64,000 nucleotides of DNA, from assembly GCF_001949145.1 (NCBI RefSeq), contig NW_019091561.1:91685-155684 (forward strand). The letters are read 5' to 3'. The notes beneath the pieces were generated by a model that was not told where the DNA came from, made no database searches, and worked only from the letters and a program-made list of their open reading frames with translations. Shown here in pieces: positions 11,139 to 22,320 of this stretch (position 1 is the stretch's first letter; every line of letters starts with the position of its first letter). The stretch is from Acanthaster planci (taxonomy: Eukaryota > Echinodermata > Asteroidea > Valvatida > Acanthasteridae). The translations under genes and the position numbers were made by a program.

Positions 11139-13583
11139 TTATTCAGTTGGAACTACCCCTGGGCAGAGATTAACAAGGGCACAAACAACCTTCACCATTT
11201 TGTCCACAGTAGCTTCCACTTCTAACACTAGTGTTATTGGTAACTGGTTTTGAAGGATGGTATACTTCTGCTTAACTATTCCTATTACACGTTCCACATG
11301 TATCCTCACACATGACAGCTCCCGACTCCAATCTACCTCTACCTTTTCTAACTGTTTTTTACCTCTGGTGAATGGAGGACGTTTGACTTTGGCCATTGCC
11401 ATGCCACAATATTCACCGACAAAAAAGCCTGTATATCAGCAAAAACCAAGTCCCCTGGGATTAATCTGTTATAAGTCCACTGTTTTCTGTGATTTTTGTG
11501 TCACTAGCTCGTCCCCCCAAAAACTTACTTACAAAACATATCGAGCCCTGCGGAGTTATACCTGCAAGAAATTTTACAGTAGAGTGGTGTTTATAGTTAC
11601 TCCAAACCTGTGCCCTTGCTAGCAAGTCAGGTGGCTGCTCAATGAAAATCTCAGTACAGTCTATTATCACAGCACATTTTTTGAAAAATCTTGGAAAGCA
11701 GTATGGCATGCTTAACCTTAAGGATTCTCTACCTGGCCAGTGAATTATGCTATCCAACTTAACAGCCATTATGTCAAGGATTCTATAGAAGTTCCGTGAA
11801 ACAGTCGACTGGCTGACTCCAACCTGTAACCTAAATCTTCATCAAACAAATTAAATCGCATCTTCATTAGGAAAAGCAACACTCTACTGAATTAAGAAAG
11901 CTTCCCACTGCTGGGCAGAGTAGAGGCAATAAGATTAAACATGGCAAGAAAAGCTCCCCAACAAGGGAGTCCTGTGTAGAACTTTTAAGTTTAGAATTGC
12001 CCCCTTTGAAGTCATTCTCATTAAGGCTTGAGGATTTTAGTTGCTCCTTAGTGTCGGACAATTCCGATCAAAGTGCCATATTATCTCTTTTGAGCTGGTC
12101 AATTCTCTCCTCTTAGGCAATAATGTCATTTGATGACAAGCTGGTCTGAGTCGCTGTTCCCATATCTTGTGTCAACGGAGGTTCTTGAGTGTTTCTTCTG
12201 CCTGTCTGCTGCAGCTCAAGCAGTGCTGATGCAGCTGCAACATCATCTGCTTTCCTCTTCCGCTGCTTCAACCTACTGTAGCGTGCTGACGTGTCCTGGT
12301 TCTGGGGTACTCTGGTGTAGCCCACGTTCTTGGTTGGGGCCCAGTCAAAATGGTCCACTTGGTGTAAATAGGCTGGTTTTCCTGTTAAACATGAAATGAT
12401 ACAAAAACAATGTTGAAAATGAATCAGGTCAAACTTCTTCCTGGATATATAAAACAGTTTTTCATTAAAGTCTATAAACTCCTCAATAAAATCATAAAAA
12501 TAAAAACGGAAAGACAGCCAGGGAATCTCATCCAATGCTGAGCTCAACTACTCTTGGGTTAACTGTTCAGCTCAATTGCTTTATTCAAAATAAAATTGCC
12601 AGCTGAACTTTCCTATTTTGAAACAATGACACCAGTGAATGTAGAAGAACAGCTCAGTGCTAATGGAAGAAGTACCATAAAAAGAAAAAAGAAGTAAGAT
12701 TTGCTGCCACCCAAAGAAAATAGTTATTTATTAATTTTTTGGCAGATTAATGGCCCCTTATAAAATGCAGCATGATGCATGAGGTTGTACATTGGGGAGC
12801 TCACAAATGGAAAAATTAAAACAAACATGTCCAGTCATCAACCAAATAATTTCTTCAATAGTTTTTTCAATAGTTAAAGGCCCCAGAATTAACCAGATTT
12901 TTTTTTCAATGGAGAAAAGGACAGTTGTTACTGAGAGCACAGAGGTAGGAGTGAACTATCATGAACCCTGGCATAGGGTAGGCTAGTATTAGGCCTTACC
13001 ATAGATACGGATCACTAACCTATCACCTAAACGCATGAGCAAGACAGGGTACTACATACCACAATGGCCAAAGGGTAGTTGAATTTAATCGGGCCCAGGA
13101 TTAGGCTTGGTCTTTGGTTTCGCTAGTTTCCTTTGGAGTCTTGGCATGCTGTTTGGAATTCTGCATCAAAATGGCTGGCTGGAACCATCAAAGCCAAAGA
13201 CTAAGCCTAATCCACTTGTTTTGAAAAATGCTTGCGTATTTTTAGGTTAGATGTACACGCACAGAGTGATGCATCTTTGACCAACTCATCTGAAAACTTT
13301 TTGATCATGATGAAGCGTGCTTAATGGGCATTTTTAAGCATTAGTTTTGTCAATGATAGGCTTACTTACCACTGAAAAAGTGGGCCGAACACACGCGTGA
13401 TGATTTTGACGGTTGCCATTCTTCACGTTTTATGTTTGCCAGCCACTTGTCTCGTGGCAGTTTAGAGAGTTTTGCCGAGTGCTCCCCTTGGTGTTCAAGC
13501 ACAGCCAGAATACAGAAAAAGGACACTCCTTTATCTCTATTACTATGGTTAGAGCAACCAACAACACAACAGAAATTTACCAT
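11139..13583 (-). pseudogene. THAP-domain DDE transposase (PIF/ISL2EU-like)
   Basis: Two exons. Exon 1 (13370-13583) starts MVNFCCVVGC and encodes a THAP zinc finger, with the CxxxC pair at the start and VCSAHF near the end. A GTAAGT donor at 13369 and an acceptor ending ACAG before 12381 join as FFSG-KPAYLHQVDHFDWAPT, which fits this family. Exon 2 has a basic stretch (RLKQRKRK), a helix-turn-helix (LGVSQSTVSRNFYRIL, near 11780-11835), then a DDE_Tnp_4 nuclease: IIDCTEIF, YKHHSTVKFLAGITPQG, a damaged second Asp region (FADIQAF) and HVERVIG. Frameshifts at about 12000, 11850 and 11440 inactivate it. It would cut and paste its own element in the nucleus. Confidence 0.85.
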
Positions 13584-13719
13584 ATTCAGTGTTTTCAGAC
13601 ACAAATAATATAAGATAACCTTACAAGAAAGGCAACGAATCAAAGCTCCGAGTGGCAAGTGACCTGACCGTAGCTCGATGTACGTACCGTACCGTGACCA
13701 TACCACAGATCAGAACGGT

Positions 13720-14589
13720 TGCTTGTCCTCTGGGCGAGGGTACCCTACAGTTACTAAAGATAGATGACGTCAGAGGCATAAAGTCTATAGTGACATAATG
13801 GTCGTCGGCCTGAAAATTTATTCTAGCAGACGACTTTGTTTTTCATTGGGACCCATTTTCGTCATTTATGTTTGTCACCTTACTTAGCGCCCAATTTTCA
13901 CACTTTTGTTGAATTCCCCTGAGATCATCGGTGATGCTGTCTGGAAGACTGACACATTTTTTTATATATCGGCTCATTTTTTCAAGATTGAGAGCCATTT
14001 GTCTGATATGCGGTTTGTTTTTCGTGCAGATTCAAATTTCTGCTCTGAGTTTGGCAGCAGTCAAATGTCTAGATTATGGGCATGGTGCACACGTAAACAT
14101 ACCTGGATACGAGTGCGTTTGGGTACGAGTTGACCTACTGCATTGCACGAATACACGTCAAATTGCCTGACTAAAAGGCACAAACAAAAAGTTTCCGTTT
14201 TCATCCATACGGTTTCCTTCTTGTATGATACTTTCTCATTAAAGTATTCATGATATTCTTCACCATTCACAAGTAGAGAAATGTCAGGGAAAACTTAACA
14301 AAACTGAAAAAACCTCTAAAATGTTGGCTTCACATTCAACTTCTGACTCTGTTAATTTGGAGGTATGTGACAAAAACGGGCAAAAATTTGGCAGAAAATG
14401 GATTTTTATAGTGTGCAAGTTAGCAAAAGGGACTTTGCTTGAGTGTTTAAATTCTAATCGGTATGGAAAAGAGGGCAAACCACTTTATCTGAGCTTGATG
14501 TTGATCAATTACTTTTGAGGTCCACCTACCCAAATCAAGAGCCATTTTACTGGCTTCTGTCGCTATAGTGGATTCACTGCACACGCGCA
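13720..14589. other. No gene recognised
   Basis: AT-rich sequence between the transposase and the composite repeat. It may include the outer end of the THAP transposon, but I could not identify its terminal inverted repeats. Confidence 0.4.
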
Positions 14590-14910
14590 CAACCAAGTGA
14601 GGGGCATGAACATATGTGATGTCTGATTGGGTTCAAACCTTGCAGATATCTTAGAAGGGAGTGCTTCAGGCAAAAATTGAGCTGATGGGATGATGACGTC
14701 ATCTTGTGACAAGTCACGTGACACTAAAAAAGTGCTATATCTCCTAAAGTGTATGTCCGATTGGACTGAAACTCAGCAGATATTTAGAAAGGGAAGGGTT
14801 ACAGATAAAAATTGACATTATGTCACATGACATTACCGGTGCACTCTTCAAGCACTATATCTTGTGAAGTACATGGCCGATTGGGTTAAACGTTGCAGCA
14901 CGTGAACAGG
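14590..14910 (+). repeat. Composite repeat, module A (about 3 units)
   Basis: Three degenerate units start at phrases near 14632, 14763 and 14884 (gggttcaaaccttgcagat and variants). Between them are gatgacgtcatcttg (about 14693) and gtcacgtgacac (about 14714). See the macro-array at 39465-45320 for the clearest copies. Confidence 0.75.
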
Positions 14911-16159
14911 GAAGACTTCTTTTTAAGTTCATTAAACTGGGTATCTTCGACGGTTGTTTCAAAACCTCAAAATGCGACAAAGCCCTGTGGTGTTTTGTCC
15001 CTCAGACAAACACACAGAGTTCTAGTTCTTATTTGTACAACTCTCCGTGTCATAGATTCAACTCAATTCTTCACCCTTGTTACTTCTTAACTTGCATTTA
15101 GTATTACATTTAAATCATATCCAGTTCCCATTACTTTTGTGTGGATATTGTGAGAGTGACGAATACAACTTTACCAGAAACAAATTGTCATAAAAATTGC
15201 AAAGTCATAAAACACATTCAGTCATGAAAATATCACCCAAACTATATCTGTTTGCAACGCTGACTGGGCTCAGGCTGCACAAAGGTAGTGAGTCAAGGTT
15301 CCAGGTAACGTAGCTCTGTTTTCCCACGATTCTCGTCTTCCCAGCAGATGTGGCCTCCAGTCGAATTGTTCAGAGCCCGGTGATTACATGCAGATTTCTG
15401 CATTTCTTGTTCCAAACAGCCATCTACGTGCATAACAATTCATCCAAAACCCACTGAGTCTTCTCAAAATTATTCAAACCATCTCGTCTCAGGCAATATA
15501 CTATATACAGTTTCTTAGTTTCAATTAAAATCAACAGGATTAGTTTTAATTTAAGCAAAATCATCCCTATAAAAAACATCACATTTGAATACTTACTGTT
15601 ATTTCTCAAGATCTGTGATCAAAGGAGGCAGATTGTTGCTGGCCAAGATGATCAGGACAATGGTGGGAGATTGGCTGGTGTTTGCCCAAACTCACTGGTC
15701 GATCTTGAATGATTTCCTGTCAGAGGAACAGGGACTGAATTCTCCCGTCCTCAGTGAATCGTACACGATCAAGCTAACGCTGCTGGATTCAGGTTCAGTG
15801 CTTGATTTCTACTGCCACAATATCTAAGACTCCCCACTTCACTCTGTCTCTCTCAAGCAATCAAAAATAACAACTGTCTCTCACTAACATAGCCCTATAG
15901 AACACAATGGATCAAAAAAAGGGGTGTTTTCTTATGAAAATAAGGTAGTGCACTAGACAGTATTCAAACAATAACCATGGCTGACAATAAAAACAGCTTA
16001 CGTAAGACCGCTAGGGGTTTCCTGTGACTGACATGGCTACAGTAAGTGTATGGGGAAAAGAGAACCGTTGATTGGACAAAACCTATGGACGATTCTATGT
16101 TCACAGGGGCGTGCGCACAGGGATTTATTATATAAAAAGGTACACAGGTAAACAACTCT
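14911..16159. other. No gene recognised
   Basis: Contains a fragment resembling module B around 14960-15010 (aagccctgtggtgttttgtc, like 42810-42840). The rest, including a plus frame at 15585-15827, shows no domain or splice context that I can defend. Confidence 0.4.
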
Positions 16160-17110
16160 GATGTAACAACACGAAACGTGACCTTGTGGATGACGTCATC
16201 AGTTTGACAATTCACATGACATCCTTTAAAGCCCAACATCTCCTAAAGAACATGTTCCATCTGGTTGAAACTGCAGATATCTCGAAGGGGATGTGCTATA
16301 GACGAAAATTGAGGTGATGATGACGTCATCATTCGACAAGTCACATGACACTAAAGGTGCATCCTTTACATCTCTGTATCTCCTGAAGTGCATGTTGGAT
16401 TGGGTTGAAACTTTGCAAGTATGCAAACATGGCCCGAACATTATTATTGTAAAGCTCAGAAATGCAAAAAATCCCTATGTTCTGTTGCAAACAGACATAG
16501 GAGATCTAGTTTCTTCCTCCATCTCTGTCAAAAACCCATTCAATTTGTGCATGTTTCTTCCACCATCGACTTAAGTCCTTTTGCAACTTTGGATTTTCAT
16601 CAAGTGTACATTGATGAAGGACCTTTCAGCATAAATTGTCCTAGAACAGTGACGTCATGATGACATTATCCACTGTTTTTAATTTTTATTTTAGCCCATT
16701 GACTTTGTACATCTTTTGAAGACACCCTTTTGATATTTTTTCAATTTTCAAACGTCATCAAAGTTACATCAAACAAAGATCCTGATACAAAAAAAGACCG
16801 AAATTTATGATGTCATGATTACGTCGTCGTATGATTTATTATGGAATTTGAATATTAAATTTTCCCTATAGGGTTTGTTGACTTTTTTCAACAGCCAGAC
16901 TTCGACACTTTTGACACTCTTGCGATTGACTTTCTATTGGTACACACTCTTAGTCCACCAGGTAGAAGGGGGGTCCCAAAACAAAATTGTCATAATGAAA
17001 TCATCAGGGGTCACGTGACATGAGATTAAAGTTGCATTTTTTTTCTAAATATGTTTTGTACGTGTTTTTATTCCACGCACTGTTTTCGATCTTAATGACT
17101 GGTTGGCTCT
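16160..17110 (+). repeat. Composite repeat, module A then module B
   Basis: Module A units lie at 16160-16440 with gatgacgtcatcag and gatgacgtcatcatt. Module B follows at 16440-17110: a gttctgttgcaaacagacata phrase, a cttttgcaactttggattttcatc phrase, gtgacgtcatgatgac, and a final gtcacgtgacatgagattaaag phrase (given only in part here). The order A then B matches 39880-43260 and 57850-58640. Confidence 0.75.
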
Positions 17111-18281
17111 CAACTTCGGCTGAGGATTACTATGAGAATGTTTTTGTTTGATTGCAAATACTGCTGCAGTATATTGCTTTATTGTTTATAAATAATGGCA
17201 ATTTAATAATTACATTAATTAAGCATGTGGAGTTATATTTTAACATACCCCAACACACAACATCTGTCTTTAAAACAATGTTAAATTCTCTGGAATTTAC
17301 CTTAAGTATGAATTACTCTTCTGCAGTCTCTAAAGGATTAAGCTTTTACAGTGCTTTTAACTAAAGTTAACCTTTTTGAAAGAAAATATTATGCCCTCTA
17401 AATTATCTAATCTTGTTAACTAATTTTCTTTCATTTTTTTATTGTCAGGTCTTCCATTCTTATTTCATACTAATATTCAGTTTCAGTATTTATCATTTCT
17501 ACATATACTCTATAACTTGTCTGTTTTGTTATGCATGATATGTCTTACACAGGCTTTGGCTATTTATGTTTTACCACCTCTTCTTGCCTTGAATATTCTG
17601 ATTGAATTCTTTTATATTTTGGGTGATTTACCTTGAAAAGGGATTAAATTAAATCAAATCTTACCTAATATGCAAAATGTTGAATTTCTCTTTACCCATT
17701 CAAGGCCTAGATGTCTCCTCCGGACTAACTCTTAAGGTTCTTCCAGAATCTTACGTACGGTGAGTTTAATTTAATTGATTTTGGGGTGTAATTTAGGAAT
17801 TAGAGATCGGAGATCAAATCCGTTTAGGAAAACTGCATATAAATGACAACTGACTGACAAAAAATCGTGTTTCTGCCTGGTGCTACTTGCAAATAAGACT
17901 TAATGAAACATTGTCAAACTGATATTGAAAGGGCCACGACAGCAACTGCATTCTAAATACACCCGAAAATGTCACTGGACTCCATGGGCATTGCAAGGGG
18001 GAAACTGCACTCCAAAAGAAACCCACTCCAAAAAATTTAAAGGAGTGAAGACAAAAAAGCGGTAAATAATAGTTTCCTTGTGAAGTATTGCAGAATTGGC
18101 CCTTTCCACTGTTAATGTTTTTTAAGCTGATGAAAGCTCATCCAAGGAAACAATAGTAGTGCCGCACCATGCTGAGTATTGAAACTACGACTCATCCACT
18201 TTTAATAGTACTGAGCACAAATCCACTCATCAATGCATTACTGCTAACAATGGCATAACCTAAATTTGTGGATGATCGCAG
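17111..18281 (+). other. Upstream flank or intron of the PAL gene
   Basis: AT-rich DNA ending in the acceptor (gatgatcgcag) of the first visible PAL exon. I see no earlier exon of the gene, and no monooxygenase (PHM) domain anywhere to the left in this window. Confidence 0.5.
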
Positions 18282-18408
18282 GTCAGACAAAACAGTTGAA
18301 AAACTGATTGCCTACTACCAGAGTAAGCCAGGCTATGAACCTTGTGGTGATGGCAGTATCAAGATGATGGCTGACACTGAGCCCAAGAATGCAATTACTC
18401 CAGAGGAG
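18282..18408 (+). CDS. PAM: PAL/PAM gene, first visible exon (linker)
   Basis: An acceptor CGCAG precedes the exon and a GTAAGG donor follows at 18409. In phase the exon encodes SDKTVEKLIAYYQSKPGYE and ends AITPEE at a complete codon. The next PAL exon, at 45796, also begins at a complete codon, so the junction is phase-compatible across a 27.4-kb intron. The sequence would lie just N-terminal to the lyase propeller. It is hydrophilic and has no catalytic motif. Assignment to the PAL gene rests on strand, splice phase and the absence of another host gene between, so it is likely but not proven. Confidence 0.55.
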
Positions 18409-18479
18409 GTAAGGAAGTAATGACAACTTGTTTAATTACTGGGATAGCACATCCCATTATTTATAACACCCTTCAGAGG

Positions 18480-19165
18480 GTCACAAAGAAGATAAAAACC
18501 CACAACATAATGAAAACCTATCTTTGCCACTTAAAAGCATCATTATGAAAATACCTTCGTACAACGTAATCACAATGCTGAAATCCAACATAATGGCAAC
18601 GTTCTGAAAATACCTAGGCACTACGTCATAGTAACATAAAAACAGGTAACATTTCGACAACGTTATGAAAACACCCACATTTCAACGTCATCACAACGTC
18701 AAGATTAAAACATTACAGCAACATTTCAAAATACCACATTACAACATTATGACAAAGTGCTTTTGGCAACTTAATAGCAACGTCATGGAATAACCTACAT
18801 GAGACGACATCAGGACACCGTAATGACAACGTTTTCAAGAAACGTATACTTAAAACCTTATGGCAACGTAATACCGACAACTAAATAGCAACGTTATTCA
18901 GAAACCTACTTAAACGTTTACACGACGTTAGAGTATGACTTATTTTCAACTTAGAGAAACTATCATCGCACAATGTCAACACAATGTTATATGGCAACTT
19001 TCAAAGGACGTTGTGAAAATAACCAGAATACAACATTTATACAACCATTGACTGAACACTCAAAGGTTGTGGTAACGTTGCTGTAATGTCATCGTGGCAC
19101 ATGACCAAATGACAACCTTAACGCAATGTTTCATAACGTTGTGGCAACGTTATGTGTTAGCTGGG
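18480..19165. repeat. CAACGTT-rich repeat block
   Basis: Dozens of degenerate copies of caacgttat / acgttatgaaaatacc spaced about 20-40 bases apart, ending in gcaacgttatgtgttagctggg. It ends exactly where the DIRS coding sequence starts, so it truncates or was inserted into that element. This type of block is common as the internal or terminal part of non-autonomous DNA transposons. No coding capacity is seen. Confidence 0.7.
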
Positions 19166-19621
19166 AAGAAACATCCCCCGGAGTAGATGTTTAAGAGCAG
19201 TATTGTCGGACACAGTCGAACCATCTGGGAAGCCATCATGTATAGCCGCAATGGCTGACCGGTAGTTACGGATAGTTGAAACCTGGAGGTCTGATTTGAA
19301 CATGTGCATGAAGAAGTCAGCTATAGAGGTTACAGAAACTTCTGTCGGAGTCATAGATGTTGCATGTAGACTGGCGTCGACTCTTTGAGGCCATTTCAGC
19401 AGCTTCATCAGAAAGTCCTGCTGATCTGAAGGACTGTTTGACAATAGCCAATAGGTGAGGTGTAGCGACGTTAGATGAGGGTGAAGCATGCCCGACTTTG
19501 GCTGATGTAGCAGATCCGGTCCGTCGGAAAGGATCACCGGTACCCAGACGAGAAGTCTTGTCAGACGAGGAAGCATGGCCAAAAGGGGCGATGAGAAGGA
19601 CACGGCAGCGTTCCCTTTCAA
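19163..19621 (-). pseudogene. DIRS tyrosine recombinase, N-terminal part only
   Basis: The reading frame contains VSVTSIADFFMHMFKSDLQ and STIRNYRSAIAAIHDGF, then LLRGMFL, which match the SAM-like core-binding domain of DIRS and phage-type tyrosine recombinases. The catalytic domain (R, H-x-x-R and the nucleophilic Tyr) should follow on the left but is absent: the frame stops where the CAACGTT block begins. The recombinase would have integrated a circular DNA form. Confidence 0.75.
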
Positions 19622-19689
19622 TCTTGGAGAGAACTGCGGGTATTAGGGATATTGGAGGGAAAGCGTAGTCCAACATCCCTTCCCAATTG

Positions 19690-20300
19690 ATTTGAAGAGC
19701 ATTCATTGCCCAGGCTTTCGGGTGGTAAAACCTAGTGCAGAACACTGGCAGTTGGGCATTCTCCGCAGAGGCAAAAAGATCGATGTTCGGTTTTTTCTAC
19801 TTCGGCAAAGATCTGTTTGACTACACTGGTGTGTGATGTCCACTCCGTGGGACGTACTTTTCCCCCGAGAGAGAGCATCTGCTATGGCATTGTCAACACC
19901 AGGAATATGAGTCATCTGGAGGTGGATGCCATAATCCTGGGCTTAAAGGAATATCTGTCTCGTCAGGAGGCATAGGTGGGGAGAATGTGTGCTTCCCTTG
20001 CGATTGATGTATGACACCACTGTGGAGTTGTCCAAACAGACGCGGACTCGTTTGCCTATAATGCTTGGGCGGAAAGCTTTCAGTGCATTGAATACGGCCT
20101 GAAGTTCCAGTATACTGATGTGACTCCCTTGGAGCTGGAGGTCCCATGTTCCCGACGCTTGAAGGGGCGGTAGAGAGACTCCCCAGCCCAGATGAGAAGC
20201 ATCCGATTTTAGGGTTATTGCCGGGTTCACATAGGGGAAGGGAACTCCGAGAGAAAAGTGCTCCTTCACTAACCACCACTGAAGATGGGGGCAGATGAAG
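19690..20300 (-). pseudogene. DIRS RNase H domain
   Basis: The frame at 19943-20269 has TLKSDASHLGWGV, the SHISILELQAVFNALK helix and VRVCLDNSTVVSYINRKG, the expected order of RNase H active-site regions in DIRS elements. After a frameshift, THIPGVDNAIADALSR at 19870-19915 supplies the last conserved block. The enzyme would remove the RNA strand during reverse transcription. Confidence 0.8.
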
Positions 20301-20429
20301 TCTGATATGGGTACCCAGAGATTGATTGAGTCCCATTAGGGCCTTTAGAGCACTAAGAGATGTAGTTGTAGTGGGCGCATGTGCAGCTTGCAGAGGGAAT
20401 GAGGTTCACCATGCTGGCCATCAAGCCCA

Positions 20430-21290
20430 GGAGATCGAGCCAGGCACGGGCCAGAGCAGACTGCTTGGTAGAAAAGACTTTCACGCAGTCAAGAAGATTG
20501 TTGATGTGTTCGGTCTTCGGTGAGATTATGCCTCATTGAAGGTCGATAGATGCCCCTAGATACATCGGGTATTGTGTTGGGGCAAGATTCGACTTCTTGT
20601 GGTTGATGATGAAGCCCAGCTTATTTGTGACGTCGTAAGTAAGGCAGGTAGAAGTCTCGGGTTCATGAAACGATCTGCCGACGATCAGCCAGTCATCCAG
20701 GTACTGGAACAGCATGACGTCCCACTTTCGAAGGTGAGCAGCAACGATCTTTGCAACCCTTGAGAACACCTTCAGTGAAGTGGAGAGGCCAAAGGGGAGA
20801 ACCGTGAATTCAAAGAGGTTCCCATTGTACAGGAAGGGAAGGTATTTGTACCTTCGTGGGTGAATTGGAATGTGGAGGTAGGCTTCTTTCAAGTCTGTGG
20901 AAGAAGCCAAGCATGGAACCTGTAGAGATTGGGTGACCGTCTAAAGGGTCTCCATGCTGAATTTCTTCGGGCGTATAAAGCGGTTCAGAGGTTTGAGGTT
21001 GATAATAGGATGCCAGCTGTTGAGTTCTTTCTTTGGAGTGAGGAAGAATGTCGAGATGAAGCCCTTGTTTGCTTGAGATTTGGGAACCGGGCGGATAGCA
21101 CATTTCCGAAGGAGAGAGTGTATCTCTGACTTCAGTGCCTGTCATTTGTTTTTGTTGAAAGGAACTGAAGTCGGACAGAGGATAGGTACAAACGGAAGGG
21201 TGCTCGTGAATTCGAGGGCATATCAGTAACGATTGGTTGCGAGCACCCAGCTGTTCGATGTGACTCTCTTCCAAGACCCTGTGAAGAGTT
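20430..21290 (-). pseudogene. DIRS reverse transcriptase
   Basis: The core at 20533-20910 has STDLKEAYLHIPIHP (first catalytic Asp), LPFGLSTSLKVF and FQYLDDWLIVGR with an intact YLDD box. LGFIINHKKS and YLGASIDL follow, as in DIRS and BEL-like RTs. The upstream fingers part (20810-21274) is in a shifted frame. QYLDDWL and EAYLHIPI are the clearest signs of the DIRS group. Confidence 0.87.
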
Positions 21291-21570
21291 GATTTCGCCT
21301 GCCGACGGGTCTGAGATCGGCAGGCGGAGGCAAATCTAAATAGTCAACGACGTCTACCCCCAGAAGGTCGGGGGTAGCGCGGCTCAGTAGTTCCTCCTTT
21401 GAAGCTCCTCTGGGGTGGCTTGGTAGGCCAAGAGGAGAATGGATGGCCGTGATTCATCTAGTGACTGGTATCACAAAAGGCGCGAAAGAAACCATAACTC
21501 TCATGACGTGGGGGTCTGAAGGGTCAAGCCTGGCAATTATCGGGACGAGATTGGCAAGGTGGAGCCACCG

Positions 21571-21607
21571 CACAGTGGGCCAGCTCAAGGTCAAACTGTG
21601 CCAAAAT
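21571..21607 (+). repeat. Transib left terminal inverted repeat
   Basis: Starts with CACAGTG, identical to the RSS heptamer, and continues GGCCAGCTCAAGG. After a 23-base spacer comes CCAAAATTG, which shares five of nine positions with the RSS nonamer ACAAAAACC. It differs from the right end at three positions. Confidence 0.9.
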
Positions 21608-22320
21608 TGTTTTGCGATTTATATGTGCTAATATGAAGGTATTGGGGGTTTTATGACCTGCAAAAGACAATAGACATAATTCCAAAATGCTGTGACGTCA
21701 TTTAGATGCTGAATTTTATTGGCTGAAATATGAGTGCGTCTTGTATTGTGTTTTTGACGAGAATTTGCAAATGTCTTCTTTAAGTTTTTAGGTATTTTAA
21801 TTGTTATGCAAATGTATGTCAATTGTTTATTATCTCATTTGAAGCAATGTTCATAATATTTTATAACCATTATAATTTTGATTTTGATTTTTTATTACCA
21901 CCCGATCATTGTTTTCAAAATGAAAACAATCAGAACTGAACAAATTAACAAATTTTATTCACCACTATGACCAAATCTACAAAATATTTATTTTGCCAAG
22001 GTATGAAACCATAAAAAATGAAGAAAATTAATTCTAAGTAAACATAAGAATATACCAATAATCATTCATTTTGCGGCGTAACTCATTTCTGCCTGTTTGT
22101 GTTTGTTATTTAGTAGTTCATATTAACACTTATATTCTAAGCGCGTCAAAACAAAATATAGTTTTAGGCAATATTGGTTAGAAAGCAGAATTATGCATGT
22201 TCACTTTATGTCATCAGAGGGAACAAAGCATTTCTTGCATTGTTATTTATAGTACAGGTGATTTGTAGGATGAGGAAACTTACCTGCACAGAAGGCTGCT
22301 ATAGTTTGTAATAACTTACC

